64,000 nucleotides of DNA from UBA8752 sp002336475 (GCA_943846755.1 OX044365.1:1860001-1924000), one strand, 5' to 3'. Counted from the first letter of the stretch, positions 17,493 through 26,739 are shown. A program made the numbers and translations. The notes: generated by a model from the sequence alone, not told the origin.

Positions 17493-17528
17493 GGGGTGTG
17501 CCGTGGAATCGTCGGATATTGACCCTCG

Positions 17529-18236
17529 ATGAAATACCGTCGCGTCCTCCTGAAGCTGAGTGGTGAAGCCCTGATGGGTGAGAAGCAATTTGGCATTGAC
17601 AACCAGCAACTTGCGTTGTATGCACGTGAAGTTGAGGCCCTTGTAAAGCAGGGGATAGAGTGTGCGATTGTCATTGGAGGTGGCAACATTTTTAGGGGCG
17701 TTCAGGCTGCCGAGGGTGGAATGGAGCGCACACAAGGGGATTACATGGGCATGTTGGCGACGATGATCAATGCCATGGCCTTGCAAAGTGCCCTGGAGTT
17801 TATCGGTGTGGACACCCGTTTGCAAAGTGCCATTGAGATGAAGGCGATTGCTGAGCCGGTCATCCGAAGAAGGGCCATGCGGCACCTGGAAAAGGGCCGG
17901 GTCGTCATTTTTGGCGCGGGTACTGGCAATCCTTTTTTCACCACGGACAGTGCCGCATCATTGCGGGCCATTGAAATTGAAGCCGACGTGATTTTGAAGG
18001 GAACGCGGGTAGATGGCATTTACACGGCGGACCCAGAGAAGGACCCAGAGGCGGAGCGTTTCAGTTCACTGACCTTTGATGAGGTGTTTAAGCGTGGATT
18101 GAAGGTGATGGACATGACGGCGTTCACGTTGTGTAATGAGAACAAGCTTCCCATCATCGTATTTGACATCAATCAGGCCGGGAACCTTTCGCGCATCGTG
18201 CAAGGAGAGGAGGTCGGTACCATTGTAACTGTCTGA
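17529..18236 (+). CDS. pyrH: Uridylate kinase
   Basis: The 235-residue hexameric UMP kinase makes UDP from UMP and ATP. It belongs to the amino-acid kinase fold, with RVLLKLSGEALMG at the N-terminus, VIGGGNIFRG, the GTGNPFFTTDSAA loop and DGIYTADPEKDP. The order tsf-pyrH-frr is widely conserved in bacteria. frr starts 10 bases after its stop. Confidence 0.97.
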   Translation: MKYRRVLLKLSGEALMGEKQFGIDNQQLALYAREVEALVKQGIECAIVIGGGNIFRGVQAAEGGMERTQGDYMGMLATMINAMALQSALEFIGVDTRLQSAIEMKAIAEPVIRRRAMRHLEKGRVVIFGAGTGNPFFTTDSAASLRAIEIEADVILKGTRVDGIYTADPEKDPEAERFSSLTFDEVFKRGLKVMDMTAFTLCNENKLPIIVFDINQAGNLSRIVQGEEVGTIVTV

Positions 18237-18246
18237 AAGAATTCTC

Positions 18247-18810
18247 ATGAGTGAAATGATTGACCTCGCCTTTGATTCGGCGAAAGAAGACATGCAAAAG
18301 GCCATGGACCGCTTGGACGTGGAACTGCGCAAGATCCGCGCGGGAAAGGCACATCCCAGTATGTTGGAAAGTGTGAAGGTGGACTACTACGGTTCGCTGA
18401 CACCACTGAACCAAGTGGGCAATGTATCGACCACAGACCCTCGGACTTTGACGGTACAGGCCTATGAAAAGGCGATGTTGGACCCCATTGCTTCAGCCAT
18501 TACCAATGCAAACCTGGGGCTGAACCCCATGAACAATGGCGAGGTGCTGATCATTTCGGTGCCCATGTTGACAGAGGAGCGCCGAAGGGAATTGGCCAAG
18601 CAGGCCAAAAGCGTTGGAGAGAATGCGAAGGTGTCGATTCGCAACGCCCGTAAGGACGCCAACGATGCCATTAAGGCCACCAAGGACGATGGAGCGAGTG
18701 AAGATGCCATCAAAGCTGGAGAGTCCAACGTTCAGGCCCTGACGGACGACTACGTGAAACAGGTGGATACCCGCATCTCTTCGAAGGAAGCAGACATTAT
18801 GACGGTCTGA
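18247..18810 (+). CDS. frr: Ribosome recycling factor
   Basis: The 187-residue factor splits post-termination ribosomes with EF-G. Typical stretches are LRKIRAGKAHPSMLESVKV, YGSLTPLNQVGNVS and LTEERRRELAKQAKS. Its length matches the family. Its last 14 bases overlap the convergent dxr gene, so transcripts of the two strands are complementary at their ends and there is no room for a separate terminator. Confidence 0.97.
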   Translation: MSEMIDLAFDSAKEDMQKAMDRLDVELRKIRAGKAHPSMLESVKVDYYGSLTPLNQVGNVSTTDPRTLTVQAYEKAMLDPIASAITNANLGLNPMNNGEVLIISVPMLTEERRRELAKQAKSVGENAKVSIRNARKDANDAIKATKDDGASEDAIKAGESNVQALTDDYVKQVDTRISSKEADIMTV

Positions 18811-19993
18811 CCCGGCTGCGCGCGGCCTCCCTTGCCAATGTGTCGAGGCCAAAGAGTGCTTCGAGGTCCGGTTGTGCGACATGCTCTACCGAGCTCAGGG
18901 CGTGTTCGACTACATCGCTCATTTCTAGAAAGCCAACCTCGCCTTGCAAGAAGGCTGCTACTGCAATTTCGTTGGCGGCGTTGAGCACGCATGGTGCGCT
19001 GCCACCTGCTGCGAGCGCATCATAGGCCAGCTGGAGGTTTCTAAACGTTGTGAGGTCCGGCTGCTCGAACGAAAGGCTGGGGTAATCCGTAAAACTGAAA
19101 CGCGGAAAGGAATTGGCCAGACGTTGTGGATAGCCCAGTGCGTATTGAATGGGCAGTTTCATGTCGGGCAATCCCATTTGAACCTTGATGCTGCCGTCTT
19201 CGAATTGCACACCACTGTGCACGATGCTTTGGGGGTGAACGACAACTTCAATGCGTTCTGCGGGAATGTCGAACAGCCAGCGTGCCTCGATCACTTCTAA
19301 CCCCTTGTTCATGAGCGAAGCGGAGTCGATGGTGATTTTGGCACCCATGTCCCAATTGGGATGTTTCAAGGCTTGTTCCCTGGTCACCGTGGCGAGCTCA
19401 TCCCTGTTGCGGCCCCGAAAAGGACCGCCTGATGCCGTAAGAATGAGCTTCTCGATGGGGTTGTGAAACTCACCCGCCAGACACTGAAAAATGGCGCTGT
19501 GTTCGCTGTCAACGGGCAGGATGTCCACCCCTTTTTGGCGGGCGGCTTCCATGACGGGCCCTCCTGCAACCACCAGGGTTTCTTTGTTGGCGAGTGCAAT
19601 GTGTTTGCCTGCTGCGATGGCATTCATCGTAGGTCTGAGCCCGGCAAAACCGACCAGCGCTGTGAGCACGATGTCAATGCCATCCATCTCGACAAGTTGT
19701 GCGATGGCGTCTTGGCCGGAGTAGGCCTTGATGTCATGCTCCCACAGGGCGTCGCGCACTTTTTGGCCTTGCGACGCGTCAGCGATGGCCACGGCATTGG
19801 GCTTAAACTCGAGGGCTTGGGCGATGAGCAGATCGGCGTTTCGACCCGCGGTCAACACTTCGACACGGAACCGGCCCGGCTGGGCGCGAACGACATCGAG
19901 CGCTTGTGTGCCAATGGAGCCCGTGGACCCCAAAATGGCGATTCCACGGCCTTCACCGGGATCGAACGTGTCGCTGTGGGGTACCGATTCCAT
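18797..19993 (-). CDS. dxr: 1-deoxy-D-xylulose 5-phosphate reductoisomerase
   Basis: The 398-residue enzyme converts DXP to MEP with NADPH, the first committed step of the non-mevalonate isoprenoid pathway. It shows GRGIAILGSTGSIGTQALDV (NADPH binding), ALANKETLVVAGG, LPVDSEHSAIFQCL with metal ligands, ILTASGGPF and MNKGLEVIEARWLF. The ATG at 19993 overlaps the SufT stop as TAATG, so dxr looks like the last gene of the SUF operon. The later MEP-pathway enzymes IspG and IspH are iron-sulfur proteins, which may explain the link. Confidence 0.96.
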   Translation of the reverse strand: MESVPHSDTFDPGEGRGIAILGSTGSIGTQALDVVRAQPGRFRVEVLTAGRNADLLIAQALEFKPNAVAIADASQGQKVRDALWEHDIKAYSGQDAIAQLVEMDGIDIVLTALVGFAGLRPTMNAIAAGKHIALANKETLVVAGGPVMEAARQKGVDILPVDSEHSAIFQCLAGEFHNPIEKLILTASGGPFRGRNRDELATVTREQALKHPNWDMGAKITIDSASLMNKGLEVIEARWLFDIPAERIEVVVHPQSIVHSGVQFEDGSIKVQMGLPDMKLPIQYALGYPQRLANSFPRFSFTDYPSLSFEQPDLTTFRNLQLAYDALAAGGSAPCVLNAANEIAVAAFLQGEVGFLEMSDVVEHALSSVEHVAQPDLEALFGLDTLAREAARSRVRPS

Positions 19994-20304
19994 TACAAAA
20001 ACCCAAGTTCGAGTTTGGCTTCTTCGCTCATCATGTCTTGCGTCCATGCGGGCTCAAAGACGATCTCGACATCGGCGTCAGCTACGCCGTCCATGGAGGC
20101 CACTTTTTCTTTGACATCGGCCGGAAGTGACTCTGCTACTGGACAATTCGGCGACGTTAAGGTCATTTGGATGTCCACCTTTTGACCTCCCTCTGCATCT
20201 GAAAACTTGACTTCATAGATCAAGCCAAGCTCGTAGATGTCTACAGGAATTTCGGGGTCGAAAATGGTCTTGAGGACCGTGATGACGTCTTGCTGGGTGG
20301 GCAT
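19993..20304 (-). CDS. sufT: SUF-associated iron-sulfur assembly protein (DUF59/MIP18 family)
   Basis: The 103-residue protein has the family signature TIFDPEIPVDIYELGLIYEV and TLTSPNCPVAESLP, with the reactive Cys in NCPV. DUF59 proteins help deliver or mature Fe-S clusters; members linked to suf genes are called SufT. It sits 9 bases after sufE and overlaps dxr. Confidence 0.9.
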   Translation of the reverse strand: MPTQQDVITVLKTIFDPEIPVDIYELGLIYEVKFSDAEGGQKVDIQMTLTSPNCPVAESLPADVKEKVASMDGVADADVEIVFEPAWTQDMMSEEAKLELGFL

Positions 20305-20313
20305 GGTGTGAAG

Positions 20314-20754
20314 TTAAGATTGTCGGGCGGCAAGGGCGGCAGCATAAAGCCGCATTTGCTGGACCATGCTGGCCAGTCCATTGGACCGTGTTGGGGAGAG
20401 GTGTTGGTGCAAGCCAATGGCGTCGAGGAAGTGCAGGTTGGCCTCGGCAATGGCCTGCGCAGGTGCATCGGACAAGACGCGAACCATCAGGCCGACGAGG
20501 CCTTTGGTGATGATGGCGTCGCTATCGGCCGTAAAAATCACACCTCCATCATCGGCCACGTCTGCAGCCAACCATACCCGGGACTGGCAACCCTTGATCA
20601 GGTGCTCCTCTGTTTTGCGGGCATCGTCGATGACGGGCACGTCCTTTCCCAAATCGATGAGGTGTTCGTATTTGTCCATCCAATCGTCAAAGACAGAAAA
20701 GTCTTCAATGACTTCTTGCTGGCGCGATTCGATGAGGGGATGGTTGGAAGCCAT
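20314..20754 (-). CDS. sufE: Cysteine desulfuration protein SufE
   Basis: The 146-residue sulfur-transfer protein accepts persulfide from SufS on the Cys of the motif KGCQSRVWL and passes it to the SufBCD scaffold. IITKGLVGLMVRVLSDAP is also typical. The ATG at 20754 is used; a TTG at 20775 would overlap the sufS stop and add seven residues. It lies 17 bases downstream of sufS. Confidence 0.94.
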   Translation of the reverse strand: MASNHPLIESRQQEVIEDFSVFDDWMDKYEHLIDLGKDVPVIDDARKTEEHLIKGCQSRVWLAADVADDGGVIFTADSDAIITKGLVGLMVRVLSDAPAQAIAEANLHFLDAIGLHQHLSPTRSNGLASMVQQMRLYAAALAARQS

Positions 20755-20771
20755 AGGGTAGCGGTTGGGGT

Positions 20772-22007
20772 TCAACGGAGCATGGCCAAGGCCCTTTCAA
20801 GGCCGGCCACAGCCACGTCGATTTCGCGGGTGGTGGTGTATGCCGCAAAGGACATGCGCAGGGTGCCAGACTCGAGTCCCAAATGGTCCATCAACGGCTC
20901 TGTGCAGTGGTGTCCGGTGCGGACAGCGATGCCTTGCCCATCGAGCAAGGTGCCCATGTCATAGGGGTGAATGCCCTTTGCGACCAGCGAAACGACCCCA
21001 ACCTTGTGGGGCGCTGTACCGATGATGCGCACGCCTTTGACGGTGCCTAGGGCACTGTGGGCATGGGCTACAAGATCAGCTTCGTGAGCCGCGATCTCGT
21101 CCATTCCGATGCCCTTCATCCAATCCAGGGCTATGCCAAATGCAATGCCTCCAGAAATGTGGGGTGTTCCAGCTTCAAACTTGTGCGGCAGGCTGTTGTA
21201 GGTGGTCCCGGCAAAAGACACCCGTTGGATCATTTCTCCTCCTCCACGCCAGGGCGGCATGGCTTCTAGGTGTTCTTTTTTGCCCCAGAGGAACCCGATC
21301 CCTGTGGGACCATATGCCTTGTGCGCAGTGGCCACATAAAAATCGCAGCCGAGGTGCGCGACGTCAATGGACATATGGGGCAAAGCTTGGGAGCCGTCTA
21401 CCAATGTCAGTGCACCTGCATCCGCAGCAGCACGGCACAGGTCGGAGATGGGGTTGATGGTCCCCAATGTGTTCGATGCGTGCACCATGGCCACCAGTTT
21501 GGGCTGGTGCGTTTCGAGACAGGCATGGAAGTCCTCGAGGTCGAGGGTGCCGTCTGCGTGAACGTTGACGGGTTCTACGCGTGCCCCATGGGCTTCACAA
21601 GCCATTTGCCAAGGGACGATGTTGGCGTGGTGTTCCATCTGGGTCACCAGGACTACGTCGCCTTTCGAAAGGTTGTGGCGTCCCCAGGATTGTGCGACGA
21701 GGTTGATGGCGTCAGTAGATCCGGAAGTGAAAATGATTTCTTCCGTGCCTGAGGCGCCAATGTGGTTGGCAAGGTTGGTGCGCGCGCCTTCATAGGCTTC
21801 GGTGGCCAGTTGTGCCAAATGGTGGGCGCCGCGGTGGATGTTGGCGTGGTAGTTTGACAGGTATTCACGTTGCCCTTCTATGACAGCCAACGGTTTTTGG
21901 GCGCTTGCTGCGCTGTCTAAATAGACCAGGGGCTTTCCGTGCACCTCACGTTGGAGCACAGGGAAATCACGTCGAATGCGTTCGGGCAGAGAAGTCGTGG
22001 CCATCAT
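20772..22007 (-). CDS. sufS: Cysteine desulfurase SufS
   Basis: The 411-residue PLP enzyme takes sulfur from cysteine for Fe-S cluster assembly. It has YLDSAASAQKP, the PLP-lysine segment FYVATAHKAYGPTGIGFLWG and the active-site Cys in RTGHHCTEPLM, the class II (SufS/CsdA) arrangement. Adjacent ATGs at 22007 and 22004 are both possible; sequence upstream is not conserved-looking. It begins 28 bases after tlyA. Confidence 0.95.
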   Translation of the reverse strand: MMATTSLPERIRRDFPVLQREVHGKPLVYLDSAASAQKPLAVIEGQREYLSNYHANIHRGAHHLAQLATEAYEGARTNLANHIGASGTEEIIFTSGSTDAINLVAQSWGRHNLSKGDVVLVTQMEHHANIVPWQMACEAHGARVEPVNVHADGTLDLEDFHACLETHQPKLVAMVHASNTLGTINPISDLCRAAADAGALTLVDGSQALPHMSIDVAHLGCDFYVATAHKAYGPTGIGFLWGKKEHLEAMPPWRGGGEMIQRVSFAGTTYNSLPHKFEAGTPHISGGIAFGIALDWMKGIGMDEIAAHEADLVAHAHSALGTVKGVRIIGTAPHKVGVVSLVAKGIHPYDMGTLLDGQGIAVRTGHHCTEPLMDHLGLESGTLRMSFAAYTTTREIDVAVAGLERALAMLR

Positions 22008-22035
22008 TTGGGGAACCGCTGTACGAAGTAAAGGT

Positions 22036-22779
22036 TCAGCCGGCCTGTCCCCACGAGAAGTGCAACAGGAATTCACGATTGCCGCTGGCGCCTTCTATGG
22101 GAGAATCAATGGGCGCTGTGCATGTGAACCCTTCGGCCTCGGCCTCGGCAATGCAGCGTAGAAGTGCTTTGTTCCGGATTTTGTCGTCGCGAACGATGCC
22201 GTTGCGCCCAAGGTGTTTTTGACCGACCTCGAATTGGGGCTTGACCAATGCGACCCCCCAACCTTGAGGACTGACCCACTGTGTGAGACGCGGCCAGACA
22301 TGGGACAGGGAAATGAACGACAGGTCAATGACGACGGTGTTGGGTGTCGGGTCGAGGTGTTCACGCCTCAAGTCTTTGAGGTTCAATTGTTCTAGATTCT
22401 TGACACGCGGGTCTGACTTAAGGTTGTTTGAGAGCTGCCCACTGCCCACATCGACCGCGTGAACATGCGCTGCATTCCGGTGCAGACACACCTCGGTAAA
22501 ACCGCCGGTAGACGCCCCTAAATCGAGGATGTTGCGGCCGCTGGGATCCAGGTCAAATTGATCGAGTGCAGCAATGAGGTTGGGGGCTCCTCTAGACACC
22601 CAGGGTAGCTCTTCTCCCAAAGGCTCGAGGACCGCGTCGGCAGGGACTTTCTTCCCCGGTTTGTGGACAATGGTTCCGTTGACTTTGACACCGTGTTCTG
22701 CGATCAACCACTCCGCGCGGGGCCGGCTGGCCGCGAGGCCACGCTCAACAAGCAGACGGTCCAAACGCAGGGGTTCCAT
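22036..22779 (-). CDS. tlyA: TlyA-family rRNA methyltransferase
   Basis: The 247-residue protein has an N-terminal S4 RNA-binding domain (LRLDRLLVERGLAASRPRAE, residues 4-60) and a FtsJ-like SAM methyltransferase domain with motif I ILDLGASTGGFTEV and the tetrad residues in VVIDLSFISL and VALVKPQFE. Mycobacterial TlyA makes 2'-O-methylcytidine in 16S and 23S rRNA; many homologues are labelled hemolysin A. Its start overlaps the sufD stop as TGATG, so it is translated as part of the SUF operon, an unexpected neighbour. Confidence 0.92.
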   Translation of the reverse strand: MEPLRLDRLLVERGLAASRPRAEWLIAEHGVKVNGTIVHKPGKKVPADAVLEPLGEELPWVSRGAPNLIAALDQFDLDPSGRNILDLGASTGGFTEVCLHRNAAHVHAVDVGSGQLSNNLKSDPRVKNLEQLNLKDLRREHLDPTPNTVVIDLSFISLSHVWPRLTQWVSPQGWGVALVKPQFEVGQKHLGRNGIVRDDKIRNKALLRCIAEAEAEGFTCTAPIDSPIEGASGNREFLLHFSWGQAG

Positions 22780-24056
22780 CAGATCCAGCCGAGACGCCGC
22801 GCAAAAACGGAGTGCACGTGGTCTCGGATTTCGGGACGAAATCCGTCGAGGACTTCCGCCAGGAAGGCCTGCACCAGAAGGTTGTTTGCCGCAGTTTCTG
22901 TCATGCCCCGTGACCTTAAATAAAACAAGGCTTCCTTGTCAAACTGACCAGTGGTACACCCGTGGCTGCAACGCACATCATCGGCATAAATTTCCAACTC
23001 AGGCTTGGCGTACATCGCCGCTTGTTCGCCCAAAAGGAGGTTGCGGTTGCTCTGGTAGGCCTCGATGCGCTGTGCATCCTTGTGGACCATGATTTTACCG
23101 TTGAATACAGCTGTGGACTTGTCAGCCGCCAACCCTTTGTAGAGCTCGTTGGACTGTCCGTCGGGGTGGGCGTGGTCGATCCGCGTATGGTGGTCTACGA
23201 ATTGATCACCATTGGGCAGGTAACACCCGTGAAATGTGCTGTCGGCATGTGTGCCGTCTTGCAAGATGTGCAGGTCGTTGCGCAACCAATGGGCACAAGC
23301 TGTAGCCGTGCGCACCGTGAGGTTGCTGTTTGATCCTTGCGTGAAGTGGTGGTGGCCCATGTGGTGGACCGTGCCCGGTTCGTCTTGGATGATTTCCAAT
23401 GAAAGGGAGGCGCCATTCCCCACTGAAGCGGTGATGGCGGCGTTCATCATACCCTCTGCATGGGAGGTGTTGTCTGACCAAAGGACAGCTTCGGCAGAGG
23501 CATGGTCACCAATGTGCACAAGGTGCCGGGGCTGGGCAACGTGCGCCCCATCGGGCATGTGGTGGTGGGCCAAAACAGGACGTTGCAACTTGTGGCCAGC
23601 GGGCACCAAAATGCACACGCCGTCTTGGGGTGCCGAAGCTTGCAAGGCTGCAAACCACTCCTGGGTTGCAAATGCAGAGTTGCTCCATGCTTTCAGCCGC
23701 TCTGGGTAGCGCTCTAAAGCCACGGAGACGGGGCCTACAAAGCAGCCTTCTGCGCCTTCGTCGAGGGTCTCTCCACTGATGTGTTGGCCTGCCACAAAGG
23801 TGAAGCGCAAAGCATCGAGGCTTTCGACGACCACGGGAGGAGCCTGAAGAGGTGCGGACGCCGTAGGGGTGACTTTGAGTAGTCTGGCTGCGCGGGTGTA
23901 CTTCCACCGCTCCTGTCGCGTAGTGGGGTAATCGAGGGCTTCAAGAGCCTCCAAAGCTTCTGCCTGGGGCTCACCGACCAAGCCCGCCGCTGCGCAGGCT
24001 TCGGAAACACGTGCTGCGAGGGCGGCGTGTTGTGTGGGGGTGGCCACTTCGTTCAT
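22779..24056 (-). CDS. sufD: Fe-S cluster assembly protein SufD
   Basis: The 425-residue protein is the SufB paralogue in the SufBC2D scaffold. The N-terminus is variable; the C-terminal beta-helix contains CYLPNGDQFVDHHTRIDHAHP, YKGLAADKSTAVFNGKI, LEIYADDVRCSHGCTTGQFD and LFYLRSRGM, all typical. Its start overlaps the sufC stop (ATGA). It is needed for iron entry and cluster formation on SufB. Confidence 0.96.
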   Translation of the reverse strand: MNEVATPTQHAALAARVSEACAAAGLVGEPQAEALEALEALDYPTTRQERWKYTRAARLLKVTPTASAPLQAPPVVVESLDALRFTFVAGQHISGETLDEGAEGCFVGPVSVALERYPERLKAWSNSAFATQEWFAALQASAPQDGVCILVPAGHKLQRPVLAHHHMPDGAHVAQPRHLVHIGDHASAEAVLWSDNTSHAEGMMNAAITASVGNGASLSLEIIQDEPGTVHHMGHHHFTQGSNSNLTVRTATACAHWLRNDLHILQDGTHADSTFHGCYLPNGDQFVDHHTRIDHAHPDGQSNELYKGLAADKSTAVFNGKIMVHKDAQRIEAYQSNRNLLLGEQAAMYAKPELEIYADDVRCSHGCTTGQFDKEALFYLRSRGMTETAANNLLVQAFLAEVLDGFRPEIRDHVHSVFARRLGWI

Positions 24057-24814
24057 GCCTGTTCTGCGGCTTCGGCGTCTACAATCCAGTCGTACCCTTT
24101 TTCTTCGAGTTCGAGTGCGAGCTCTTTGCCGCCACTGTGCACAATGCGTCCACCGGCCAGGACGTGCACGAAATCGGGAACGATGTGGTCCAAAAGCCGC
24201 TGGTAGTGGGTGATCACCAAAAAGCTGCGGTCAGCGCCGCGCATGCTGTTCACACCGTGAGCGACAATGCGCAGGGCATCGATGTCCAGGCCGCTGTCGG
24301 TTTCGTCGAGCACGGCGAGCTTGGGCTCGAGCATGGCCATTTGAAACACTTCATTGCGCTTCTTTTCGCCACCACTAAAGCCTTCATTCACTGAGCGGTC
24401 GCGCAGCTTGCCGTCCAATTCTACGAGTTGAGCACATGCTTTGACTTTGGCGAGAAAGTCCTTTCCCGATAGGGGCTCCTCTTCGCGTTGCTCACGGATG
24501 CTATTCAAAGCGGTCCTCAAGAAGTTGATGTTGGAGACCCCGGGAATTTCAACCGGGTATTGAAAGGCCAAGAAAATGCCTGCAACGGCGCGTTCAGTAG
24601 CGTCAAGTTCGAGGAGGTCGACCCCGTCAAACGAGATGCTGCCCTGCGTAACCTCATAGTCTTCCCGGCCTGCGAGAATGCTAGCAAGGGTGCTTTTTCC
24701 TGAGCCGTTGGGGCCCATGATGGCGTGCACTTCTCCGGCGCCCAGTTCAAGGCTGAGCCCTTTGAGGATTTCCGTATCGCCGATGCGGGCGTGGAGGTTG
24801 TCGATCTTGAGCAT
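24053..24814 (-). CDS. sufC: Fe-S cluster assembly ATPase SufC
   Basis: The 253-residue ABC ATPase has the Walker A AIMGPNGSGKST, the family loop YPVEIPGVSNINFLRT, the signature FSGGEKKRNEVFQM and Walker B LAVLDETDSGLDIDAL. It powers shape changes of the SufBCD scaffold. The ATG at 24814 gives the usual start MLKIDNLHA; a start at 24841 would overlap the end of sufB. Confidence 0.97.
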   Translation of the reverse strand: MLKIDNLHARIGDTEILKGLSLELGAGEVHAIMGPNGSGKSTLASILAGREDYEVTQGSISFDGVDLLELDATERAVAGIFLAFQYPVEIPGVSNINFLRTALNSIREQREEEPLSGKDFLAKVKACAQLVELDGKLRDRSVNEGFSGGEKKRNEVFQMAMLEPKLAVLDETDSGLDIDALRIVAHGVNSMRGADRSFLVITHYQRLLDHIVPDFVHVLAGGRIVHSGGKELALELEEKGYDWIVDAEAAEQA

Positions 24815-24833
24815 ATTGGATCGGAATGTGAGA

Positions 24834-26282
24834 TCAGCCAACGCTGCCCTCGAGGGAGATGGTGAGCAATTTGCGCGCCTCCACAGCGAATTCCATGGGG
24901 AGCTTGTTGAGGACCTCTTTGGCGTAACCGTTGACGATCAGGCCTATGGCTTGTTCTTCGGTGAGGCCGCGTTGGAGGCAGTAGAAAATTTGGTCTTCTC
25001 CGATGCGGGACGTTGTGGCCTCGTGTTCTACGTGGGCCGTAGGGTTTTTCGTCTCGATGTACGGAAAGGTGTGCGCTCCGCTGGTATCCGTCATCAGCAG
25101 AGAGTCGCACTGCGAGAAGTTCCGGGCATGGCGCGCACGGGGTCCGATCTGGACCAGACCACGGTAGCTGTTTTGGCTGTTTCCAGCGGAAATGCCTTTG
25201 GAAATGATGGTCGAATGGGTGTTGGCACCCAAGTGGATCATTTTGGTGCCGGTGTCCGCTTGTTGGGCGTTGTTGGTGACGGCGACGGAGTAGAACTCTC
25301 CGATGCTGCCATCTCCTTTGAGGATGCAACTTGGATATTTCCAGGTCACTGCAGAACCAGTTTCTACTTGGGTCCAGCTGATTTTTGCCCGCGCTTCACA
25401 GATGCCGCGTTTGGTGACAAAATTGAACACGCCTCCCTTGCCCTCTGCGTCGCCGGGGTACCAATTCTGGACGGTGCTGTACTTGATTTCAGCATCGTCT
25501 TTAGCGATGAGCTCAACGACAGCAGCGTGCAATTGGTTTTCGTCGCGCTGCGGTGCGGTGCACCCTTCGAGGTAGCTGACGTAGCTGCCTTCTTCTGCGA
25601 TCAGTAAGGTCCGCTCAAACTGTCCTGTACCCGCTTCGTTGATGCGGAAGTAGGTGGACAATTCCATGGGGCACTTGGACCCTTTGGGGATGTAGCAGAA
25701 TGAACCATCGGTAAAGACCGCAGAGTTCAATGCAGAAAAGAAGTTGTCTTTGACAGGGACGACGGAGCCGATGTGCTTTCGGACAAGTTCTGGATGTTCC
25801 TGAATGGCTTCGCTCATAGAGCAGAAAATGATGCCTAAATCAGCCAGCTTGTCTTTGAAAGAGGTGGCCACGGATACGCTGTCCATTACAAAGTCAACAG
25901 CCACTCCTGACAAGCGCTTTTGTTCTTCCATGGAGATTCCCAGCTTGTCCATGGTGGCCCTCATTTCAGGGTCGACCTCATCGAGAGAACCCAAGGGGAC
26001 CTTGGACTTCGGCGCGCTGTAGTAGCTGATGGCCTGGTAGTCCGGCTTCTCGTAGTTCACGTGCGCCCAATCGGGCTCCTCCATCGTTTGCCAAATGCGA
26101 AAGGCTTCGAGCCTCCATTGGAGCATCCATTCCGGCTCGTTCTTCTTGGAGCTGATCAATCGGATGACGCCTTCATTCAAGCCGGGTTCCAACTTGTCGG
26201 CGGCTATATCCGTGGTGAATCCGAATTCGTATTCCTTGCGGGTGAATTCGTCCAGTAGCGGGTTTTCCTCTGAGGCGCTCAT
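24834..26282 (-). CDS. sufB: Fe-S cluster scaffold protein SufB
   Basis: The 482-residue main scaffold builds the new cluster. Conserved parts include YKYGF-like KEYEFGFTTDI, VPVKDNFFSALNSAVFTDGSF, the Cys-containing SYVSYLEGCTAPQRDENQLH, NFVTKRGICEARAKISWTQ and NPTAHVEHEATTSRIGEDQI. The ATG at 26282 is preferred because the next in-frame upstream start (26372) would overlap sufA. It follows sufA by 16 bases. Confidence 0.97.
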   Translation of the reverse strand: MSASEENPLLDEFTRKEYEFGFTTDIAADKLEPGLNEGVIRLISSKKNEPEWMLQWRLEAFRIWQTMEEPDWAHVNYEKPDYQAISYYSAPKSKVPLGSLDEVDPEMRATMDKLGISMEEQKRLSGVAVDFVMDSVSVATSFKDKLADLGIIFCSMSEAIQEHPELVRKHIGSVVPVKDNFFSALNSAVFTDGSFCYIPKGSKCPMELSTYFRINEAGTGQFERTLLIAEEGSYVSYLEGCTAPQRDENQLHAAVVELIAKDDAEIKYSTVQNWYPGDAEGKGGVFNFVTKRGICEARAKISWTQVETGSAVTWKYPSCILKGDGSIGEFYSVAVTNNAQQADTGTKMIHLGANTHSTIISKGISAGNSQNSYRGLVQIGPRARHARNFSQCDSLLMTDTSGAHTFPYIETKNPTAHVEHEATTSRIGEDQIFYCLQRGLTEEQAIGLIVNGYAKEVLNKLPMEFAVEARKLLTISLEGSVG

Positions 26283-26298
26283 TGGTTGTGGTCTTGCC

Positions 26299-26625
26299 TT
26301 AAATAGAGAAACTCTCTCCGCACCCACAGGTTCTGTTGGCGTTCGGATTATGGAACACAAACCCTTTGCCATTTAAACCGCCAGAATATTGCAGTTCTGT
26401 TCCGACGAGGTACAAGAAACTTTTGCGGTCTACGACGACCTTGACTCCATTGTCTTCGAAGGTCTGATCGCCTTCTTTCATCTCGTGATCGAAGGTCAAT
26501 TCGTACATGAGTCCACTGCAGCCTCCTCCTTTGACACCAACGCGAACGAAGCTGTTTTCGGGGCTGCCTGCCTCAGTCATGAGGCGGCGAACTTGGTCTC
26601 GGGCATTTTCGTGAACGGTGATCAT
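26299..26625 (-). CDS. sufA: HesB/IscA/SufA-type iron-sulfur carrier
   Basis: The 108-residue A-type carrier has the three conserved cysteines in GVKGGGCSGLMY and the C-terminal TCGCGESFSI. A-type carriers receive clusters from the scaffold and hand them to target enzymes. It is the first gene of the nine-gene operon and lies behind a strong -7 box. Confidence 0.94.
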   Translation of the reverse strand: MITVHENARDQVRRLMTEAGSPENSFVRVGVKGGGCSGLMYELTFDHEMKEGDQTFEDNGVKVVVDRKSFLYLVGTELQYSGGLNGKGFVFHNPNANRTCGCGESFSI

Positions 26626-26667
26626 GCGATCCTTGGCTAAAAAATCCCCCTTTCAGGGTATGGTGCA

Positions 26668-26675
26668 CAAAGGTA
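26668..26675 (-). promoter_or_regulatory. Promoter -7 box of the SUF operon
   Basis: On the minus strand TACCTTTG matches the Bacteroidota -7 consensus TAnnTTTG exactly, 42 bases before the sufA ATG. No good TTTG appears at the expected -33 spacing (TCTG is nearest). A short dyad, CGAAC-N6-GTTCG (26705-26720), lies just upstream and might bind an activator. Confidence 0.6.
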
Positions 26676-26739
26676 GTGACCCTATTTGGACGCAGTCCAG
26701 ATAACGAACGCCAAAGTTCGCGAATGCAAGCAAAGGGGG

